From UBA12545 sp051024685 (GTDB lineage Bacteria; Bacillota; DSM-521; Neomoorellales; Neomoorellaceae), in the NCBI GenBank assembly GCA_051024685.1, contig JAZHPA010000002.1, positions 62,001 to 126,000 on the forward strand: a stretch of DNA of 64,000 nt, written 5' to 3'. Below are positions 50,434-60,398 of the stretch, in pieces (the stretch's first letter is position 1; every line of letters starts with the position of its first letter). The notes under the pieces were generated by a model. It was not told the origin of the DNA and ran no database searches. It saw only the letters and a program-made list of their open reading frames with translations. Position numbers and translations under genes: made by a program.

Positions 50434-53061
50434 ATGGATAGCAAAGTAGGCATAATCGAACAAGGAAGAAGACTACACAAGGAAAAAGCCAAAGAAAACG
50501 AAGCCGTAAAAGGGAGCGGTCGGGTTTTGGAATATAACGTCGAGCTTATGGCGCCGGCGGGTAATGAGGAAGCCTTGAGGGCGGCGGTGGCCAACGGGGC
50601 CGATGCCGTTTACCTGGGCGGACAACAATTTAATGCCCGCCAGTTTGCGGAGAATTTTACCCTGCAGGGGATCCAAGAGGCCGTGGCTTATGCCCACGAG
50701 CGTGGGGTCAAAGTGTACGTCACGGTAAACACCTTGCTCAAGAACGAGGAGCTGGAACCCGCCCTGCGCTACCTCTACGCCCTGGGAGAAAGCCGGGTAG
50801 ACGGGGTTATTGTGCAAGATCTAGGCCTGGCCTGGGCGGCCCGCAGGCTCCTACCGAAGCTTACCCTCATCGGCAGCACCCAGATGACGGTAACCGATTC
50901 CGCAGGAGCCAAGCTCTTAGAGGAAATGGGATTTAAGCGGGTGGTGCTGGCCCGGGAGCTGTCCCTGGAGGATATTGCCCGCATCCGGCAGGAGTGCCGT
51001 ATAGAGTTAGAGGTTTTCGTCCACGGCGCCCTCTGCTATTCCTACTCCGGTCAGTGTCTCTTCAGTAGCATGGTAGGCGGCCGAAGCGGCAACCGCGGCC
51101 GCTGCGCCCAGCCCTGCCGGCTGGCTTATACCCTGGTGGAGGAGTCCGGACGGGAAGTGGAACAGGGGCCCGAACACCTCCTCAGCACCAGGGACTTGTA
51201 CACCCTGGAACTGGTGCCCCGCCTGATAGAGGCGGGAGTCAATGCTTTCAAAATTGAAGGGCGTATGCGGCGTCCCGAATATGTGGCTGTCGTAACCCGG
51301 GCTTACCGGCGGGCCATTGACCGTTTCTTGGAAAACCCGGGGGAATTTACGGTAGACCCGGAGGAAGCCCGGGATATCGCCCAAATTTTTAACCGTGATT
51401 TTACCACCGGTTATCTTCTGGGAGATCCCGGGTCCGAACTCATGAGTTACGGACGTCCCAGCAACCGGGGCATTTACTTGGGGAGGATCCTGGCCCGGGA
51501 GAAGGGAGGATTTTACCGCGTAAAGCTGGAGGTTCCTTTGAAGCGGGGCGACGGGGTGGAGGTCTGGGTGCGGCGCGGCGGGCACCCCGGTTTGGTCATC
51601 GGGGAGATGAGAATGGCCGGCCGGCCGGTGGACGAGGCCCCGGCAGGTTCCGTGGTTTCCCTGGCTTTGCCCCCTGCGGCCCGGCCGGGAGACCGCCTTT
51701 TTAAGACCAGCGATGCCGAACTGTTGAGCCGGGTGCGCCGCAGTTATACTTCTTCCCGAGAGGAGCGGAAGATCCCGGTAACTATGGAGGTATGGGTGGC
51801 GCCGGGTGAACCCTTGAGGCTTCGGGTGACGGACCCCCAGGGGCGAGAAGGAGAGGCGGTGGCCCCGGTACCTTCTGAACCGGCCCACAAACATCCTTTA
51901 ACCGAAGAAGTGCTGCGGACCCAACTGGACCGCCTGGGAAACACGCCTTATGAGCTGAAAGAATTAAAGGTGTATATACAGGGGGAACCCATGACACCTT
52001 TAAGCGTCATCAACCAGGTGCGGAGGGAAGCTGTGGCGGCTCTAGCTGCCAGGCGGGTGGCAAGCTGGCCTCTACCGGTGCCTTCCTGGCAGGAATTCAA
52101 GGAAGCCCTGGCGGATGTGGCGGCCGGAGAAACCCGAACAGGGGCTCGGTCGGCCGGATTTACCAAAGGCGGACTTCCCCGCTTAGCTGTGGCGGTGGGT
52201 GACCTGGAGGGGGCGAGGGCCGCCGCGGAAGCCGGGGCCAACCGGGTTTATTTAAGCGGAGAAGTATGGCAGGGAGATGAGGCCCCTCACCCTGGGGATT
52301 TGGCCCAGTTGGTGAAAGACTTGGCCCGCCAGGGGACAGAATTGCTTCCGGCCTTACCCCGGCTCTGGCATGAGGTAGAAGGAACGCGAGTCCGCCACAA
52401 GTTGGAAAAGCTTCTCGAGGCCGGAGCACAGCAATTCTTAGTGGCCAATTTGGGCGGCCTTTGGTTATTACAGCAGTTCGGCGTGAGCGGCTGGGGGGAC
52501 TACCATTTAAGTGTCTTCAATAATTTCTCCGTGCGAGCTTTGAGACTTCTCGGGCTGGCCGGCGTAACCCTGTCGCCGGAGTTAAACCTGGAAGAGATAA
52601 AAGGGATCTCTCCCCTGCTTTCCTTGGAAGCGATAGTTCACGGGTCTTTACCGTTAATGATCTCGGCCCACTGCGTGCTGGGAGCCCGCCTGGGCGGGAA
52701 GAAGCCTGGGATGCGGTGTTCGGCACCGTGCCGCAGGAGAACCTTTGGGTTAAAGGACCGCCTGGGGCTCGTTTTTCCCATCACGACCGACGCGAACTGC
52801 CGTTTCTACTTGTATAACCCTAAGACCCTGGATTTCTTGGAACACATGGGCCTTTTACAGGATGCGGGTCTGAGTTTTGTGCGCCTGGAGCTCCGCAACA
52901 AGAAGGCCCCTTATATACGCAGGGTGACCGCCCTTTATCACCAGGCCCTGGTCTGCCTGGCCAAGGGAGAGAAAGAAGCCCTGCCGGCTCTGGCCGGGGA
53001 ACTGGTTGAGCTGACGGGCGAGCATATCACCCGTGGACACTATTTCCGGGGAGTGTCCTAA
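50434..53061 (+). CDS. U32-family peptidase-like protein (two-domain, RlhA/YdcP-type)
   Basis: The 875-aa protein begins its U32 domain with ELMAPAGNEEALRAAVANGADAVYLGG and has the signature EVFVHGALCYSYSGQCLFSS then GRSGNRGRCAQPCRL. A DUF3656-like middle (about 370-560) follows and then a second U32-like half (VAVGDLEGARAAAEAGANRVYL, with HCVLGA and CSAPCRRR cysteines). Several U32 members are now known to hydroxylate tRNA or rRNA rather than cleave peptides, using an Fe-S cluster; a role in RNA modification is thus likely. ATG 50434 adds an odd charged 35-residue leader; TTG 50527 with GGGAG is a plausible true start. It is followed by mutS2 12 bases later. Confidence 0.85.
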   Translation: MDSKVGIIEQGRRLHKEKAKENEAVKGSGRVLEYNVELMAPAGNEEALRAAVANGADAVYLGGQQFNARQFAENFTLQGIQEAVAYAHERGVKVYVTVNTLLKNEELEPALRYLYALGESRVDGVIVQDLGLAWAARRLLPKLTLIGSTQMTVTDSAGAKLLEEMGFKRVVLARELSLEDIARIRQECRIELEVFVHGALCYSYSGQCLFSSMVGGRSGNRGRCAQPCRLAYTLVEESGREVEQGPEHLLSTRDLYTLELVPRLIEAGVNAFKIEGRMRRPEYVAVVTRAYRRAIDRFLENPGEFTVDPEEARDIAQIFNRDFTTGYLLGDPGSELMSYGRPSNRGIYLGRILAREKGGFYRVKLEVPLKRGDGVEVWVRRGGHPGLVIGEMRMAGRPVDEAPAGSVVSLALPPAARPGDRLFKTSDAELLSRVRRSYTSSREERKIPVTMEVWVAPGEPLRLRVTDPQGREGEAVAPVPSEPAHKHPLTEEVLRTQLDRLGNTPYELKELKVYIQGEPMTPLSVINQVRREAVAALAARRVASWPLPVPSWQEFKEALADVAAGETRTGARSAGFTKGGLPRLAVAVGDLEGARAAAEAGANRVYLSGEVWQGDEAPHPGDLAQLVKDLARQGTELLPALPRLWHEVEGTRVRHKLEKLLEAGAQQFLVANLGGLWLLQQFGVSGWGDYHLSVFNNFSVRALRLLGLAGVTLSPELNLEEIKGISPLLSLEAIVHGSLPLMISAHCVLGARLGGKKPGMRCSAPCRRRTFGLKDRLGLVFPITTDANCRFYLYNPKTLDFLEHMGLLQDAGLSFVRLELRNKKAPYIRRVTALYHQALVCLAKGEKEALPALAGELVELTGEHITRGHYFRGVS

Positions 53062-53073
53062 GGAGGAGTGTCG

Positions 53074-55437
53074 GTGGAAGAGAAAACTTTGGAAATACTG
53101 GAACTGGGGAAAATCCTTGAGCGCCTGCAAGACTGCTGCAGTTCTCCTCTGGGCAAGGAACTGGCCCGCAGCATCCGGCCCACCACGGACATAGAAGAAG
53201 TTAAGAGGAGGCAGGCGGAAACCGAGGAAGCGTGTAATTTTTTGCGCCTCTGTCCGGACTGCCTGCCGGGGACCATCCGAGATATCCGCCCCCACGTGGA
53301 GCGCGCGGCTGCCGGGGCCTCCTTGGGAGGAGAAGAACTTCTGGCCGTGGCAGGTACCCTGAGTGCCGGCAGGCGCTTTAAGAAGGCTATTTTGCAGGCG
53401 GAAGGTCCTTTCCCTCTGCTGAAATCATGGGCGGCCCGGGTGGGCGATTTTCGCCGCCTCGAGGAAGAAATTGGCAAAGCCATCGGCGAAGACGGCGAGG
53501 TTAAGGATGAGGCCACGCCCCGTCTCTTCCATTTGCGGCGGCGTATAAGATCGGTGCAAGAGGAGATAAAAGGGCGGCTGGACTCCTATTTACGTTCCCC
53601 CGAGATGCAGAAATACCTGCAGGACAACATATACACTTTGCGCGGGAACCGGTATGTCCTGCCGGTCAAGCAAGAATACCGCCATCAGGTTCCCGGCCTA
53701 GTCCACGACCAGTCGGCCAGCGGGGCCACCCTTTTTATTGAACCCATGGCCCTGGTGGAGCTGAACAATGAGCTGCGGCGGCTGCTGGCCGCCGAGGCGC
53801 AAGAAGTGGAAGCCATTCTGGCCGGTTTATCCCGGATGGTAGGAGAAGCCAAGGAGGCTCTGCTGGAGACCCTGGAGGCCCTGGGACGGCTGGATTTTAT
53901 TCTGGCCAAAGGTCTTTTAAGCCACAAGATGGAGGCCGTACCGCCAGTCATAAACAGCTCGGGACGCTGGAAAATTGAGGCGGGGCGCCATCCGCTGTTG
54001 TCGGGAGAAGTGGTGCCTGTTACCCTGCGCCTGGGAGATGATTTTGACACCCTGATCATCACCGGTCCCAATACCGGGGGAAAGACGGTTACCCTCAAGA
54101 CCATCGGACTCTTTACCCTCATGGCCCAGTGCGGCCTGCACCTGCCCGCCCAGCAGGCCGAAATATCCGGAGGGGCCCTTGTTTTTGCGGACATCGGAGA
54201 CGAACAAAGTATCGAGCAGTCCTTGAGCACCTTTTCCTCCCACATGAGCCATATTGTATCCATTTTGCGCCGGGTGGAGCCTGGCAGCTTGGTCCTATTG
54301 GATGAAATTGGTGCAGGTACAGACCCTACGGAAGGGGCCGCTCTGGCGGTTGCCATCCTCGACTACTTGGCCAAATGCGGTGCCAAAGTGGTGGCTACCA
54401 CCCATTACAGTGAATTAAAGGTCTATGCTTATACTACTCCCCGGGTGGAAAATGCCGCCGTGGGATTTGACAGCCGGACCTTAAGGCCCACTTTTCGCCT
54501 GCTTATAGGCACACCGGGGGAAAGCAACGCCTTCATCATCGCCCGTCGGCTGGGTTTGCCGGAGGAAGTGGTAGAGCGGGCCAAGGGTTTCCTCTCCGAG
54601 GAACAAAAACAGGTAGGCCAGATGATTCGCAGCCTCGAGGAAGACCGGCGGGCCAGCGAACAAGCCTTGCGGGATGCGGAAGCCTTGAGGCGGGAAGCGC
54701 AGCAGTTGCGGCAGCAAAGGGAGAAGGAGATGGAAGAAGCCTGCCGGCGGGCGGCGGAGATGATGGAAAAGGCCCGGGCCGAGGCCCAAAGCATAGTACG
54801 CCGGGCGCGGACGGAAGTGAGAGAATTAATGAAAAGACTGGAACAGGCTCTGGCCGAGGAGCAGCGACAGGAAAAGATCAGAGCTCTCCATTTGGCCCGT
54901 CAGCAGCTGGCCGCCCTGAGCAAAGAAGTAGAGGATAAGAGTCAGGCGTACCGGGAGGTTCCCGGCGGTGCACCAGCATCAGCGGTGGCCCCCGGGGATG
55001 AGGTGTGGGTTGTTCCCCTGGGGCAGAGGGGAGTAGTGCTTAGCCGGTCTGGTGCCGAGGGTGAGGTAACCGTCCAGGTGGGAAACTTAAAGGTCAATCT
55101 CAAAGTAAATGAATTGCGCTCGCTGCAGCATGGGGAAGGGAAAAAGAAGGCTGCCGGGGGGTGGAAGGTGCTTTCCCCCACAACGGCGACCACCGTGAAG
55201 CCGGAAATCGACCTGCGGGGCCTTACGGCAGACGAGGCCTGCCTGCAAACCGACAAATACCTGGATGAGGCTTACCTGGCCGGGCTGAAGGTGGTAAGCC
55301 TCATCCATGGCAAAGGGACCGGTGCCCTGCGAACAGCTTTACACATCTACCTCCGTTCCCATCCTCTGGTGAAGGGCTTCCGGTTTGGCGGCGCCGGGGA
55401 GGGGGGCAGCGGGGTAACCATCGTGGAACTAAAGTAG
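53074..55437 (+). CDS. mutS2: Endonuclease MutS2
   Basis: The 787-aa protein has the MutS core with Walker A TGPNTGGKTVTLKTIG, Walker B SLVLLDEIGAGTDP, a coiled-coil arm, a KOW-like segment (GDEVWVVPLGQRGVV) and the C-terminal Smr nuclease domain (DLRGLTADEACLQTDKYL, SLIHGKGTGALR). In B. subtilis, MutS2 (RqcU) splits collided ribosomes; in other bacteria it limits recombination. GTG 53074 fits AAGGAGG at the right spacing; GTG 53068 is too close. It follows the U32 gene and ends seven bases before the convergent PBP gene. Confidence 0.95.
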   Translation: MEEKTLEILELGKILERLQDCCSSPLGKELARSIRPTTDIEEVKRRQAETEEACNFLRLCPDCLPGTIRDIRPHVERAAAGASLGGEELLAVAGTLSAGRRFKKAILQAEGPFPLLKSWAARVGDFRRLEEEIGKAIGEDGEVKDEATPRLFHLRRRIRSVQEEIKGRLDSYLRSPEMQKYLQDNIYTLRGNRYVLPVKQEYRHQVPGLVHDQSASGATLFIEPMALVELNNELRRLLAAEAQEVEAILAGLSRMVGEAKEALLETLEALGRLDFILAKGLLSHKMEAVPPVINSSGRWKIEAGRHPLLSGEVVPVTLRLGDDFDTLIITGPNTGGKTVTLKTIGLFTLMAQCGLHLPAQQAEISGGALVFADIGDEQSIEQSLSTFSSHMSHIVSILRRVEPGSLVLLDEIGAGTDPTEGAALAVAILDYLAKCGAKVVATTHYSELKVYAYTTPRVENAAVGFDSRTLRPTFRLLIGTPGESNAFIIARRLGLPEEVVERAKGFLSEEQKQVGQMIRSLEEDRRASEQALRDAEALRREAQQLRQQREKEMEEACRRAAEMMEKARAEAQSIVRRARTEVRELMKRLEQALAEEQRQEKIRALHLARQQLAALSKEVEDKSQAYREVPGGAPASAVAPGDEVWVVPLGQRGVVLSRSGAEGEVTVQVGNLKVNLKVNELRSLQHGEGKKKAAGGWKVLSPTTATTVKPEIDLRGLTADEACLQTDKYLDEAYLAGLKVVSLIHGKGTGALRTALHIYLRSHPLVKGFRFGGAGEGGSGVTIVELK

Positions 55438-55444
55438 GTTTTTC

Positions 55445-58180
55445 TTAGGTTCCGTTTTGCCCTTTCTTGTTCTGTCCGGCAGGTATATTTACCGTCACTT
55501 CGTTGGAAGGAGTGCTAATCTGGGTGGCGGGGTCAATGGCTAAGACCCGGTAAGTATATACTCTCCCGGGTTTAACCCCCGTATCCACATAAGACGTTTC
55601 CCGGGTGATGGTCAAGTTCTTGCGGCTGCCGTTCTCCCGCCTCTCGACGGAATAGAGGTATTCCTTTTCTCCTCCGGTTTGCCAGCTTAGCTTTACCTCA
55701 AGACGGCCGGAGCTCAGCCCCATATCTACCTGTACCTGTAATTCCGGGGCCGGGGGTGACGCCGGCTCTCCGGGTGGCGCCTTCTGGAGCCGGTGTTCCG
55801 GCAGGTTACAGTGTTCGGTAGGGGCGGTGCCGGGCGCAAACTCTTTGCTCTGCACGTACTCGGGTGGGCATCCGCCCTGCTGGCCTGGACCGGGGACGTT
55901 GGCTAAAACGGGTTTCCCCTTATGGCGAGGGTCGGTACATATCAGCACGGTGTTAGTCTCGCCAGAACTATGGAGGGTGCAGACTTCTTTGGGAGCCTCC
56001 AGATAGGCATCCTCCGGCTGCACCGAGCCCGTGTAGGGGACGGGACGCCGGAGAAAGACGCCGGTAGTGACATTGGGGCAGTTGGGCGAGGCCAGTTGCC
56101 CTGAAGCAGTGCAGACCTGGAGCTGCACCCATACGTCCGACACTTTTTTGGGCACCGTATCGGCCGTGAATATTTCTTTGACGATAAATTCTTTGGGCGT
56201 TAGGTCGCTCGGCAGGAGGCCGGACTTAGCATCTACATCAGCATAGACAATGCCCGGCGGCCGGGGAAAGTCTTTGACCGGCAGGCCTTTTAAGGCCTCC
56301 TGCATAACCTGTCTCCAGATAAGGGCGGGATAACTCCCTCCGGCTACGCCCCGCAGGTAGTGCTGGGGGTCGGTCTGATCGTAGCCCATCCAGACGGCGG
56401 CTACCAGTTCCGGGGTATACCCCACAAACCAGGCATCCTTTTCACCGCTCAGACCCCTGAAGGCGGGCAAGTCGGGAAGAGAAGTAGTGCCCGTCTTCCC
56501 CGCGACCGGTCGGCCGATCTGGGCACGCTGGCCCGTACCGGATTTGACTACCGTTTGTAGCATATCGGTCATGAGATAGGCTATTTGCTCGCTCATAACC
56601 ACCTTTTGCTGGGGTGTATTGACCACCAGGTCGCGGCCGTTCCTATCGGTAATGCGGATCACGGTATGGGGAGTTACATAGACTCCCTGATTGGCAAAAA
56701 CACCGTAGGCTGCGGCCATCTGCAGAGGGGTGACCCCAGAGGTGATGCCGCCTAGAGCGAGGGATAAATTACGGTCGCTCTCCTGAAGGGGTAGGCCCAT
56801 ATTGCGTCCGTACTGCCAACCGGTATCCACGCCGATGGTGTGCAGCATTTTGACGGCAGCAACGTTGACCGACCAGCGCAGGGCTTCCCGCATACTGATC
56901 AAGCCCCGGTAGCGGCCGTCGTAATTAACCGGGGTAAAGGGCTTGGGTGACCCGGGAAAAGTAGTTGGTACATCGTCAATGACCGTGGCGGGCGCAAATC
57001 CCTTCTCCAGGGCAGGGGCATAGACTACCAGGGGCTTGATGGCAGATCCCGGCTGGCGTTCGGCCTGGGTGGCCCGGTTTAGGCCCCGGCGGGCGGTATA
57101 CTGCCGGCCTCCGATTAACCCCCTTATCTCTCCGGTATGGGGGTCCAGAACTACCATAGCGCTCTCCACCAGGCGGTCGGAAGAGCTCTTGGGGAAATTG
57201 GCTGGGTTGCTGTATACCTCCTCCATTTTGGCCTGGATTTTAGGATCCAGGGTGGTGTAGACGTGAAGGCCGCCACGAAAGAGTTCTCCCGCGCTGATAC
57301 CGTTTTCCTCCAGGAGCCGGCTGGCTTCTTCGATGACGGCATCCACAAAATAGGGATATTTAGGGGTGGTCGTCGGCGGCTTGCTGTTAAAGACCAATTT
57401 TTCTTGCAAAGCTTGGTCGGCTTCGGCTTGGCTGATGAAGCCGTATTTTACCATATTGGCCAGTACGGTGGCCTGACGTTCCTTGGCTGCTTCTTCGTTC
57501 CCCTTGATCAAGGGTGAATAGCGGGCCGGGCTTTGAATTATCCCTGCTAACAGGGCGCTTTCGGCCAGGGTGAGGTCTTTTACGTCTTTGCCGAAGTAGG
57601 TCTCCGCCGCTGCTTTAACGCCGTAGGTTCCCGGTCCCAGGTAGACAATATTCAAGTACTGCTCTAGTATTTCTTCCTTGGTATACACGTGTTCCAACTG
57701 TAAGGCCAGGATGGCTTCCTGAATCTTGCGACGGAAGGTGCGCTCGGGATTTTCAATAAAGGCGTTTTTGGCCAGTTGCTGGGTAATGGTACTGCCGCCT
57801 TCCCTGATTTGGCGGTGCATCAAGTTGGTAAGAGCTGCCCTAGCGATACTGCGCAGATCGACACCGTGGTGTTGGTAAAAGCGGACATCTTCTATGGCTA
57901 TAACGGCGTCCTGTAAGTGCTTGGGAATTTCTTCTAGAGAAGCATGAAGGCGATTTTGCTCGCCGTGAAGGGTGGCAAAGAGGTTGTTGTCTTTATCATA
58001 TAGAGAAGTCGTTAAATCCATGCGCAGGTTGTTGGGGTCCCAAGAAGGAAGGCTTCTCATAATGCCGAAGGCCAATCCTATGCCTGATCCTATTCCCGCC
58101 AGGACCAAAATAGCCATAAGGAGGAATAAGAGCCGCTTTATGTTGAGTCTGCGACGTACTTTCTTTTTATCTGCTGTCAT
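55445..58180 (-). CDS. Class A penicillin-binding protein (transglycosylase/transpeptidase)
   Basis: The 911-aa protein has a cytosolic basic N-terminus, one membrane helix (LLFLLMAILVLAGIGSGIGLA) and a GT51 transglycosylase domain (AIEDVRFYQHHGVDLRS, GGSTITQQLAKNAF). The transpeptidase domain has the three active-site motifs: SAIK near 380, SVN near 430 and KTGTT near 565. The C-terminal 200 residues are a cysteine-containing linker and a fibronectin type III-like domain (YLYSVERRENGS ... PGRVYTYRVLAIDP). It builds and cross-links peptidoglycan. It is transcribed toward mutS2 and divergent from tyrS. Confidence 0.94.
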   Translation of the reverse strand: MTADKKKVRRRLNIKRLLFLLMAILVLAGIGSGIGLAFGIMRSLPSWDPNNLRMDLTTSLYDKDNNLFATLHGEQNRLHASLEEIPKHLQDAVIAIEDVRFYQHHGVDLRSIARAALTNLMHRQIREGGSTITQQLAKNAFIENPERTFRRKIQEAILALQLEHVYTKEEILEQYLNIVYLGPGTYGVKAAAETYFGKDVKDLTLAESALLAGIIQSPARYSPLIKGNEEAAKERQATVLANMVKYGFISQAEADQALQEKLVFNSKPPTTTPKYPYFVDAVIEEASRLLEENGISAGELFRGGLHVYTTLDPKIQAKMEEVYSNPANFPKSSSDRLVESAMVVLDPHTGEIRGLIGGRQYTARRGLNRATQAERQPGSAIKPLVVYAPALEKGFAPATVIDDVPTTFPGSPKPFTPVNYDGRYRGLISMREALRWSVNVAAVKMLHTIGVDTGWQYGRNMGLPLQESDRNLSLALGGITSGVTPLQMAAAYGVFANQGVYVTPHTVIRITDRNGRDLVVNTPQQKVVMSEQIAYLMTDMLQTVVKSGTGQRAQIGRPVAGKTGTTSLPDLPAFRGLSGEKDAWFVGYTPELVAAVWMGYDQTDPQHYLRGVAGGSYPALIWRQVMQEALKGLPVKDFPRPPGIVYADVDAKSGLLPSDLTPKEFIVKEIFTADTVPKKVSDVWVQLQVCTASGQLASPNCPNVTTGVFLRRPVPYTGSVQPEDAYLEAPKEVCTLHSSGETNTVLICTDPRHKGKPVLANVPGPGQQGGCPPEYVQSKEFAPGTAPTEHCNLPEHRLQKAPPGEPASPPAPELQVQVDMGLSSGRLEVKLSWQTGGEKEYLYSVERRENGSRKNLTITRETSYVDTGVKPGRVYTYRVLAIDPATQISTPSNEVTVNIPAGQNKKGQNGT

Positions 58181-58299
58181 GCCGTGTGGGCTGACCTCCT
58201 TTCGCCATCAATTATAACACAGGCCGTAGGTGGCTTGAACCCTATAATGCCTTGTGCTAAACTTTAGAAACAGGTATAAAACGGGAAGGATGATATCCT

Positions 58300-59514
58300 T
58301 TGGAGCCAGAGATCTCAAGGCAGTTAGCCATCCTTCGCCGCGGCGCAGCCGAGATTGTTCCCGAAGAAGAACTGGCACACAAGATCCGCCGCTCCCTTAC
58401 TTCGGGTCGCCCTTTAAGGGTAAAACTGGGCCTGGACCCCACAGCTCCTGATATACATTTAGGCCACACCGTGGTTTTGCATAAACTTCGCCAGTTTCAG
58501 GAACTCGGCCACCAGGTCATTATTATCATTGGCGATTTTACAGGACGGATCGGCGATCCTACCGGTAAGTCGGAAACCCGCCGGCAGCTCAGCGAGGAAG
58601 AAGTCCTGGCCAACGCCGAAACCTACAAGGAGCAGATTTTTAAGATCCTGGATCCCGCCAAGACGGAGATTGCCTTTAACAGCACGTGGCTCAAGAAGTT
58701 GACCTTTGCGGAAGTCATCGAGCTGGCTGCCAAGATCACCGTGGCCCGCATTTTAGAAAGGGATGATTTTGCCAAGCGTTACCGGGAAGGACGTCCCATC
58801 AGCGTCCACGAGTTTTTCTACCCCCTAATGCAGGGCTATGACTCCGTGGTCTTGAAGGCCGATGTAGAGCTGGGAGGAACCGACCAGAAGTTCAACCTCC
58901 TTATGGGTCGGCATTTGCAGAGGGAATACGGCCAGGAACCCCAGGTAGCCCTTATGATGCCCATCCTGGTGGGCCTGGACGGTGTACAAAAGATGAGCAA
59001 GAGCCTCGGGAATTATATCGGTATCAATGAGCCGCCCGCGGAGATGTACGGCAAGGTCATGTCCCTGCCTGATGAGCTGATGCTTACTTACTTTGAACTG
59101 GTAACTCCCCTTTCCTTGGAAGAGGTGGCTGCCGTCCGGCGGGGATTGTCGAGGGGCACCCTCCACCCCCGGGATGCCAAGATGTACCTCGCTCGGGAAA
59201 TCGTTAAGTTTTATCACGGCGGGGAAGCTGCTTATCAGGCAGAAGCTGAATTTCGCAAGGTTTTCCAGGAAAAAGATATACCTGCAGACATGCCGGAGAT
59301 CGTCGTGGCCGAGGACTGCGTGTGGCTTCCCAGGTTGCTGGTGCGGGCGGGCCTGGCGCCCAGCACCAGCGAGGCCCGCCGCCTGATCGTCCAAGGGGCC
59401 GTAAAGGTGGGCGGAACCCGTGTAACCGATCCTGAAGCCGAGATCTCCATACCTGCCGGCATGGTCCTTCAGGTGGGCAAGCGGAAATTTGCGCGCCTCC
59501 GGCGCCAAGATTGA
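58300..59514 (+). CDS. tyrS: Tyrosyl-tRNA synthetase
   Basis: The 404-aa class I synthetase has the HIGH variant HLGHTVVLHK near residue 52, the KMSKS motif VQKMSKSLGN near 230 and an S4 RNA-binding domain at the end (LPRLLVRAGLAPSTSEARRLI). Its length and the LDPTAPDIHLGH sequence fit the TyrZ-like branch. TTG 58300 is the likely start. A TATAAT lies at 58243-58248. Unlike thrS and pheS, the 119-base upstream gap is too short for a T-box and shows none, which fits a TyrZ-type gene. Confidence 0.95.
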   Translation: MEPEISRQLAILRRGAAEIVPEEELAHKIRRSLTSGRPLRVKLGLDPTAPDIHLGHTVVLHKLRQFQELGHQVIIIIGDFTGRIGDPTGKSETRRQLSEEEVLANAETYKEQIFKILDPAKTEIAFNSTWLKKLTFAEVIELAAKITVARILERDDFAKRYREGRPISVHEFFYPLMQGYDSVVLKADVELGGTDQKFNLLMGRHLQREYGQEPQVALMMPILVGLDGVQKMSKSLGNYIGINEPPAEMYGKVMSLPDELMLTYFELVTPLSLEEVAAVRRGLSRGTLHPRDAKMYLAREIVKFYHGGEAAYQAEAEFRKVFQEKDIPADMPEIVVAEDCVWLPRLLVRAGLAPSTSEARRLIVQGAVKVGGTRVTDPEAEISIPAGMVLQVGKRKFARLRRQD

Positions 59515-59564
59515 CGGCACCTTTGGTCTAGCGCTGCGTATACTTTCTATATGGGGGTGAAAGT

Positions 59565-60227
59565 ATGCGGCGGCGGCGCCGGCCCGGGGGACGGGGAAAG
59601 GTTTGGGTCCTGGTTGTGCTGGGCTGTCTGGCCTTGTTGGCGGCCTTGGAGTGGCGTCTGAAGCCTGCCATGGAAAGGCTCGCCGTGGCCCAAGCCCAGT
59701 GGGTGGCCACCGAAGCCATTCAAGAAGCGGTTCTGGAACAGATTGCCGGGGAAATAAAATATAACGACTTAATCCAACCGGCCAGCGACGACACCCGTCA
59801 GGTCGTCTTCATGCAGGCTGATGTAGTGCGGATAAGTAGGTTACAGGCCCAGGCCCAATTGGCCATCCAAGAAAAGTTGGCCGAGCTGAAAGGTCGTACC
59901 TATCCCCTGCCCCTGGGGCAAATACTGGGATGGCATGTTGTCGCTGCCCACGGTCCCCCCATCCCCTTGAGTTTCGTACCTTTGGGGACGGTAGCCGTTA
60001 CCCTGGGAGATAGCTTTGAGGCTGCGGGCATCAACCAAACCCGTCACCGCATTTATTTACAAGTGGAGAGCAATGTCCAGGTAATAGCTCCCTTGCTGGC
60101 GGAGCAGGTGAAGGTGGAATCCAAGATACCGGTAGCGGAGGCCATTATTGTAGGGCCGGTTCCCCAAACCTACCTTTCTTTAAATATGGAGCCGGGCAAG
60201 GGCATACTGCATTCCCCCAGCTTTTAA
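59565..60227 (+). CDS. yunB: Sporulation protein YunB
   Basis: The 220-aa protein has a very basic start (MRRRRRPGGRGK), one membrane helix (VWVLVVLGCLALLAALEW) and an extracytoplasmic domain with IKYNDLI, VPLGTVAVTLGD and GINQTRHRIYLQVESNVQVIAPLL, all typical of YunB. In B. subtilis it belongs to the mother-cell sporulation regulon, with no known biochemical activity. ATG 59565 follows GGGGGTG. It stands alone between tyrS and the metal-uptake operon. Confidence 0.92.
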   Translation: MRRRRRPGGRGKVWVLVVLGCLALLAALEWRLKPAMERLAVAQAQWVATEAIQEAVLEQIAGEIKYNDLIQPASDDTRQVVFMQADVVRISRLQAQAQLAIQEKLAELKGRTYPLPLGQILGWHVVAAHGPPIPLSFVPLGTVAVTLGDSFEAAGINQTRHRIYLQVESNVQVIAPLLAEQVKVESKIPVAEAIIVGPVPQTYLSLNMEPGKGILHSPSF

Positions 60228-60398
60228 TTTCTTGCCGGCGGAAGAAGGATTCTTCATTTCTAGGGCGAATAATTACTTATATGGAGCGGTCAGCGGAGGC
60301 CGCGCTGGATGTCTGGCCACGAGGAGGTCACCAGCTAGCAGGAGTTGGGGGTTCCTCTGGCCTTTTTGTGTAAGGTAGAGGTTCCGGGAGAGATGCCC
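60228..60398 (+). promoter_or_regulatory. Leader with terminator hairpin ahead of the DUF3842-cooT genes
   Basis: GGCCA (60315-60319) and GAGGA (60321-60325) pair with TCCTC (60353-60357) and TGGCC (60358-60362) to form a 10-bp stem with one bulged C, followed by five T residues. A 5-bp stem (CAGCG/CGCTG) lies just upstream and could be part of a sensing structure. Since the genes after it concern nickel or cobalt, a metal- or cobalamin-responsive attenuator is possible, but no known riboswitch class was recognised. It may also be the terminator of yunB. Confidence 0.45.
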